Assembly (NCBI GenBank): GCA_002400675.1
Contig: NVQY01000072.1
Coordinates: 2,022 to 11,048, forward strand
Direction: 5' to 3'
Length of the DNA stretch: 9,027 nucleotides
Origin: Paracoccaceae bacterium
Lineage (GTDB): Bacteria; Pseudomonadota; Alphaproteobacteria; Rhodobacterales; Rhodobacteraceae
The notes beneath the pieces were generated by a model. That model saw nothing but the letters and a program-made list of their open reading frames with translations. It was not told the DNA's origin and made no database searches. The translations under genes and the position numbers were made by a program. Below are positions 6,723 through 9,027 of the stretch, piece after piece. How positions within the stretch are numbered: the first letter of the stretch is position 1; the number at the start of each line of letters is the position of its first letter.

Positions 6723-6742
6723 TTGCGCCAATCGGGGCGCAA
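6723..6742 (-). repeat. Perfect inverted repeat upstream of DUF2794 start
   Basis: Arms TTGCGCC (6723-6729) and GGCGCAA (6736-6742) with a 6-base loop sit about 10 nt before the ATG of the DUF2794 gene. In RNA this would fold into a stable 7-bp hairpin abutting the ribosome-binding region. In DNA it could be an operator. It lacks a following T run in either direction, so it is not a terminator. Confidence 0.4.
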
Positions 6743-6807
6743 ATCAACCCCGTTCGACCTGTTTGACGCCGGGTCCGGCCATTCGCATTCAGCGGTGGCG
6801 GGCTTTT

Positions 6808-7581
6808 TCAAAATCTAGAAGGCAACGGGTCGGCCAGCCCCGGTCCCCCGGTCGTGGCCTTGCCCATCCACGCCTCGGCAGCTGCGGACAGGGCGCTATA
6901 GGCCCGCGCAACCGACCGGCGCGGGTCTGTTAGTGGCGCGTCGCGTGGCATCAGATCGCTGGGAACCTCGGGAAACCGCAACACAATCCGCCGCCAGCGG
7001 TGGATCAGCAACACCCGCGCGGCGGCCCCGTCCAGCGGAGTCGCCACCCGGTTGGCATCCAACGCCGCGATGTCATCGCCAAGCGCGCTCAGGGCGGCGC
7101 GGTGGTCCTCACTTAGCAACGATGCGCGGTAGGCGTCCGAGATCGCCGTCAGATCACCAACCACCAGACAATCCGCGCCTTCCGGGGCCTCATCCGCCGG
7201 GATAAGAATGGCTTCTTGCCGGGCCGACGCGCCAATTTTCAGGGCAATCGCCCAACGGGTTACCGGTGCGTCACGCGGCGGCGCATAGATGCGCGTGGTG
7301 GCCGGGGCAAAGCGGGCCTGCCCCTGTTCGCTTAGCCGGTAAAGGCTGGTGCGACCCTGGCGTTCACTGGTGACCCAACCATCGCGCCCCAGCCGCGACA
7401 AGGCCGTGCGCACCGCGCCTTTCTCCACCCCGACCCGGCCCAGAATACTGCCCAGCTGCGCGGTTGAAATCTGCCCACCCCGGTGCTGTACCAGATCGCC
7501 GAAAACGGTGATGACCATCGACCAGACCCGCAGGCGGCCCTGATTGTGCAATGCGGTGATTTGTGCGACAAGCGGATCCAT
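6808..7581 (-). CDS. PaaX-family transcriptional regulator
   Basis: This 257-residue DNA-binding protein resembles PaaX, the phenylacetyl-CoA-responsive repressor of phenylacetate degradation. Residues 18-87 form a winged helix: RVWSMVITVFGDLV, then VEKGAVRTALSRLGRDGWV as the recognition region and RQGRTSLYRLSEQG as the wing. The central part (about 95-165, TRIYAPPRD then WAIALKIG) and the C-terminal part (RVLLIHRWRRIVLRFPEVPSDLMPRDAP, about 190-220) match the PaaX middle and C-terminal domains. Length is slightly below the 300 or so of E. coli PaaX. The start at ATG 7581 has only a weak ribosome-binding site. No paa catabolic genes are in the window, so the effector and targets are unknown. 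A 10-bp palindrome 70-94 bp upstream may be its autoregulatory site (inference). Confidence 0.88.
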   Translation of the reverse strand: MDPLVAQITALHNQGRLRVWSMVITVFGDLVQHRGGQISTAQLGSILGRVGVEKGAVRTALSRLGRDGWVTSERQGRTSLYRLSEQGQARFAPATTRIYAPPRDAPVTRWAIALKIGASARQEAILIPADEAPEGADCLVVGDLTAISDAYRASLLSEDHRAALSALGDDIAALDANRVATPLDGAAARVLLIHRWRRIVLRFPEVPSDLMPRDAPLTDPRRSVARAYSALSAAAEAWMGKATTGGPGLADPLPSRF

Positions 7582-7588
7582 TCACCCG

Positions 7589-7617
7589 GTTTAGCCCGGA
7601 TTGCCCGGCAACGTCAA
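7589..7617 (-). promoter_or_regulatory. Possible paaX-like promoter
   Basis: On the minus strand TTGACG (plus 7612-7617) is a good -35. At a 17-bp spacer it is followed by CTAAAC (plus 7589-7594), a poor -10. Transcription from here would start almost at the ATG, so the transcript would be nearly leaderless. The -35 match is the only solid part. Confidence 0.22.
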
Positions 7618-7650
7618 AATCCGTTTTTCTGCCAGTTTTCCGCCACCGCC

Positions 7651-7675
7651 CAAGAAAATTCGCCAAATTTTCTTG
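7651..7675. promoter_or_regulatory. Perfect 10-bp inverted repeat, candidate operator
   Basis: Arms CAAGAAAATT (7651-7660) and AATTTTCTTG (7666-7675) are perfect reverse complements separated by CGCCA. The element lies between the chimeric crp-imuB gene and the PaaX-family gene, upstream of the latter. The A/T-rich stem and lack of a T run argue against a terminator and for a protein-binding site. The ATTCGC inside it recalls the core of the E. coli PaaX site as I remember it, which makes autoregulation a reasonable guess. Confidence 0.45.
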
Positions 7676-7692
7676 CCTACAGCCAGCCACAG

Positions 7693-7708
7693 CCCCTGAG
7701 GCGAGGGG
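7693..7708 (-). terminator. Weak hairpin after crp-imuB chimera
   Basis: CCCCT (7693-7697) and AGGGG (7704-7708) form a 5-bp G/C stem with a 6-base loop, 17 bases past the stop codon of the chimeric gene on the minus strand. There is no U tract, so an intrinsic terminator is doubtful; it may be only a short RNA hairpin. Confidence 0.2.
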
Positions 7709-7724
7709 TCGCAAAGGCGCGCAT

Positions 7725-9008
7725 TCACGCAAACCGCCCCTGACAAAACCACCCCGACGACATCGCCCCGCCATGCGCGTAAAACAGCCACAACCGATCC
7801 CCCTGCCCTGTGGTGACCACCCAGTAATCGCGCACGCCGCTGCGCCAGTTGGGATCGTCCAGCCACCATTCCGGGGCAATCCGTTCCGGCCCGATCGCCA
7901 GCGCCAGATCCCATCCCCGCCCGCGCCATCGAAACGCCGCCGGCACCGCCGGATCGTCCGGCGCATGCACCACCTCTGGTCCCCATAACAACAGTGGGCG
8001 TGGGTTGCGCGCCACCGCCCACCCCTCTGCCGGGCCAGACCATGCGGCGGCCAGAACCTGCGCGGTCTTTTCCGGGATATGACTGGACGCGGGGTGGCGC
8101 CGGGTAATCGCCTCCAGCCCCACGCGCGCGCCCAAGCGTCCAATCAGATCGTCAAGCGCATTGTTGCCCGCCAACCGCTCGCTGACCGCACGCCCCGCCT
8201 GTAGATGCCCCACCGATGTACGCGCATGCACCGGCTCGTTGCCGATCGCCTCCATCCGCAGCATGTCGATGCCAAACCCGGCGTCGATCTGATCCAGCTT
8301 CAACTCCAGCAATGGGCGAATGCGCTCTGGCTCCTGCGCCGGGCGGGCCAGCCCTATGGTGATCACTTCAGTACTTTGATCACAGCGATACGCCTCGAAC
8401 CGCAGGGTCCGCACGCCGCGCCCCTTGTCCTTGAGTTGCGCACACAACTGCGGCAACATCCGGTCGATCCCGGCCAGCAGATCATCCTTTAGCCCAATCG
8501 GGTCGGGCATGGTCAGGCGCACGGCAAAATGATGCGGTGGGCGCGCCGGGGACACCGGTTCAGGCGCGCTGCCCATCGCCTGATCCAGCCGCAGCACCAA
8601 CCCCCGGCCAAACCGCCGCGCCAGCCCGGCGCGCGGCTGGCCCAGCAGATCACCAACCCGGCGCAGCGATAATATTTCGGCGCGCATCCGGGTGTCGCGC
8701 AACTGCGCCGCCAGATGCAGGGCATAGCCCTGGGTGGCGCGCAAGTCCTGGCGCAATAACTGCCGCACGGGTTCTGCGGGCCAGATTTCAAGCTCGCCCG
8801 CTTCCAGCACCTCTGCCGCACAGTGAAAGCTGGCGCTGCTCAGCGAGGCCTCGGCCAGAATATCGCCCGCCCCGGCGCGTTGCAGAATAAAAGTCGCCCC
8901 GTCCATCTGTCGGCGCAGTAAATGTACCTTGCCCTGAACGACCTTGTGAAAGCTATGCACCGGGTCACCGCGTTCAAAAACCAACGCGCCCTTTTCAAGG
9001 CGCACCAT
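7725..9008 (-). CDS. Chimeric protein: Crp/Fnr-type sensor domain fused to C-terminal half of ImuB
   Basis: One unbroken frame joins two unrelated families. Residues 1-115 resemble the cyclic-nucleotide-binding domain and dimer helix of Crp/Fnr regulators (FERGDPVHSFHKVVQGKVHLL; LQRAGAGDILAEASL, 42-56; MRAEILSLR, 108-116). From about 112 to the end the sequence is ImuB, the catalytically inactive Y-family polymerase relative of the ImuA-ImuB-DnaE2 mutasome: LRRVGDLLGQPRAGLARRFG is the thumb helix-hairpin-helix, followed by the little finger and the C-terminal block ERIAPEWWLDDPNWRSG to WFCQGRFA. The Crp DNA-binding helix-turn-helix and ImuB's palm and fingers are missing. ATG 9008 is the only start inside the window. 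The frame stays open to 9027 and a Crp domain normally has more residues ahead, so the gene may begin outside. Neither imuA nor dnaE2 is adjacent. It is probably a deletion fusion and may not be functional. Confidence 0.8.
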   Translation of the reverse strand: MVRLEKGALVFERGDPVHSFHKVVQGKVHLLRRQMDGATFILQRAGAGDILAEASLSSASFHCAAEVLEAGELEIWPAEPVRQLLRQDLRATQGYALHLAAQLRDTRMRAEILSLRRVGDLLGQPRAGLARRFGRGLVLRLDQAMGSAPEPVSPARPPHHFAVRLTMPDPIGLKDDLLAGIDRMLPQLCAQLKDKGRGVRTLRFEAYRCDQSTEVITIGLARPAQEPERIRPLLELKLDQIDAGFGIDMLRMEAIGNEPVHARTSVGHLQAGRAVSERLAGNNALDDLIGRLGARVGLEAITRRHPASSHIPEKTAQVLAAAWSGPAEGWAVARNPRPLLLWGPEVVHAPDDPAVPAAFRWRGRGWDLALAIGPERIAPEWWLDDPNWRSGVRDYWVVTTGQGDRLWLFYAHGGAMSSGWFCQGRFA

Positions 9009-9027
9009 TCTGCTTGGTATAGTGCGA

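Noticed and set aside
6714..6807. Terminator between the PaaX-family and DUF2794 genes
   Set aside because: GGCGGGCTTTTT near 6797-6808 reads like a terminator tail on the plus strand, but it has no matching stem arm and no plus-strand gene ending before it.
7364..8143. Minus-strand ORFs overlapping the ImuB part and the paaX upstream region
   Set aside because: They are frame shadows: the ImuB and PaaX frames are clearly the coding ones, and the shadow translations are Arg/Gly/Ala-rich without family motifs.
1..9027. CRISPR array, tRNA, rRNA or transposase genes
   Set aside because: No regularly spaced repeats, cloverleaf sequence, rRNA segment or transposase or integrase motif was seen on either strand.

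Overview
The window looks like chromosomal DNA from an alphaproteobacterium, most likely the Rhodobacteraceae/Roseobacter group. The evidence is the high-GC codon use of most genes, a DUF2794 gene (an alphaproteobacterial family), and the order asd, beta-carbonic anhydrase, HPt-like protein, leucyl aminopeptidase, NlpC/P60 peptidase, which I recall from that group. Every assignment comes from reading the translations; no search was run.

Layout. Bases 1-624 hold the C-terminal part of aspartate-semialdehyde dehydrogenase (Asd). Bases 625-2944, between asd and the carbonic anhydrase gene, look like an accessory insert, more A/T-rich than the flanks. It contains a small 72-residue ORF on the minus strand and, divergently on the plus strand, a 594-residue protein. 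That protein combines an N-terminal helical domain with a C-terminal nitrilase-like (carbon-nitrogen hydrolase) domain carrying a plausible Glu-Lys-Cys triad. It is the best candidate for an undescribed system, possibly anti-phage defence. A short leader ORF overlaps its GTG start by four bases.

The core then resumes. The beta-carbonic anhydrase gene (2945-3595, minus) faces away from a plus-strand cluster: a degenerate HPt-like protein that has lost the phosphorylatable His (3747-4130), an M17 leucyl aminopeptidase (4196-5587) and an SH3b-NlpC/P60 peptidase (5584-6348). The last two overlap by four bases and together suggest cytoplasmic breakdown of peptides, possibly murein peptides. Tail-to-tail with them, 8 bp away, is a DUF2794 gene (6357-6713, minus).

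On the minus strand at the right end are a PaaX-family regulator (6808-7581) and a striking chimera (7725-9008 or beyond). The chimera has a Crp/Fnr-type cyclic-nucleotide-binding domain continuing without a frame break into the C-terminal half of ImuB, the mutasome accessory protein. The junction sits at a short sequence resembling both parents, so a deletion fusion is the simplest explanation. No imuA or dnaE2 is visible nearby.
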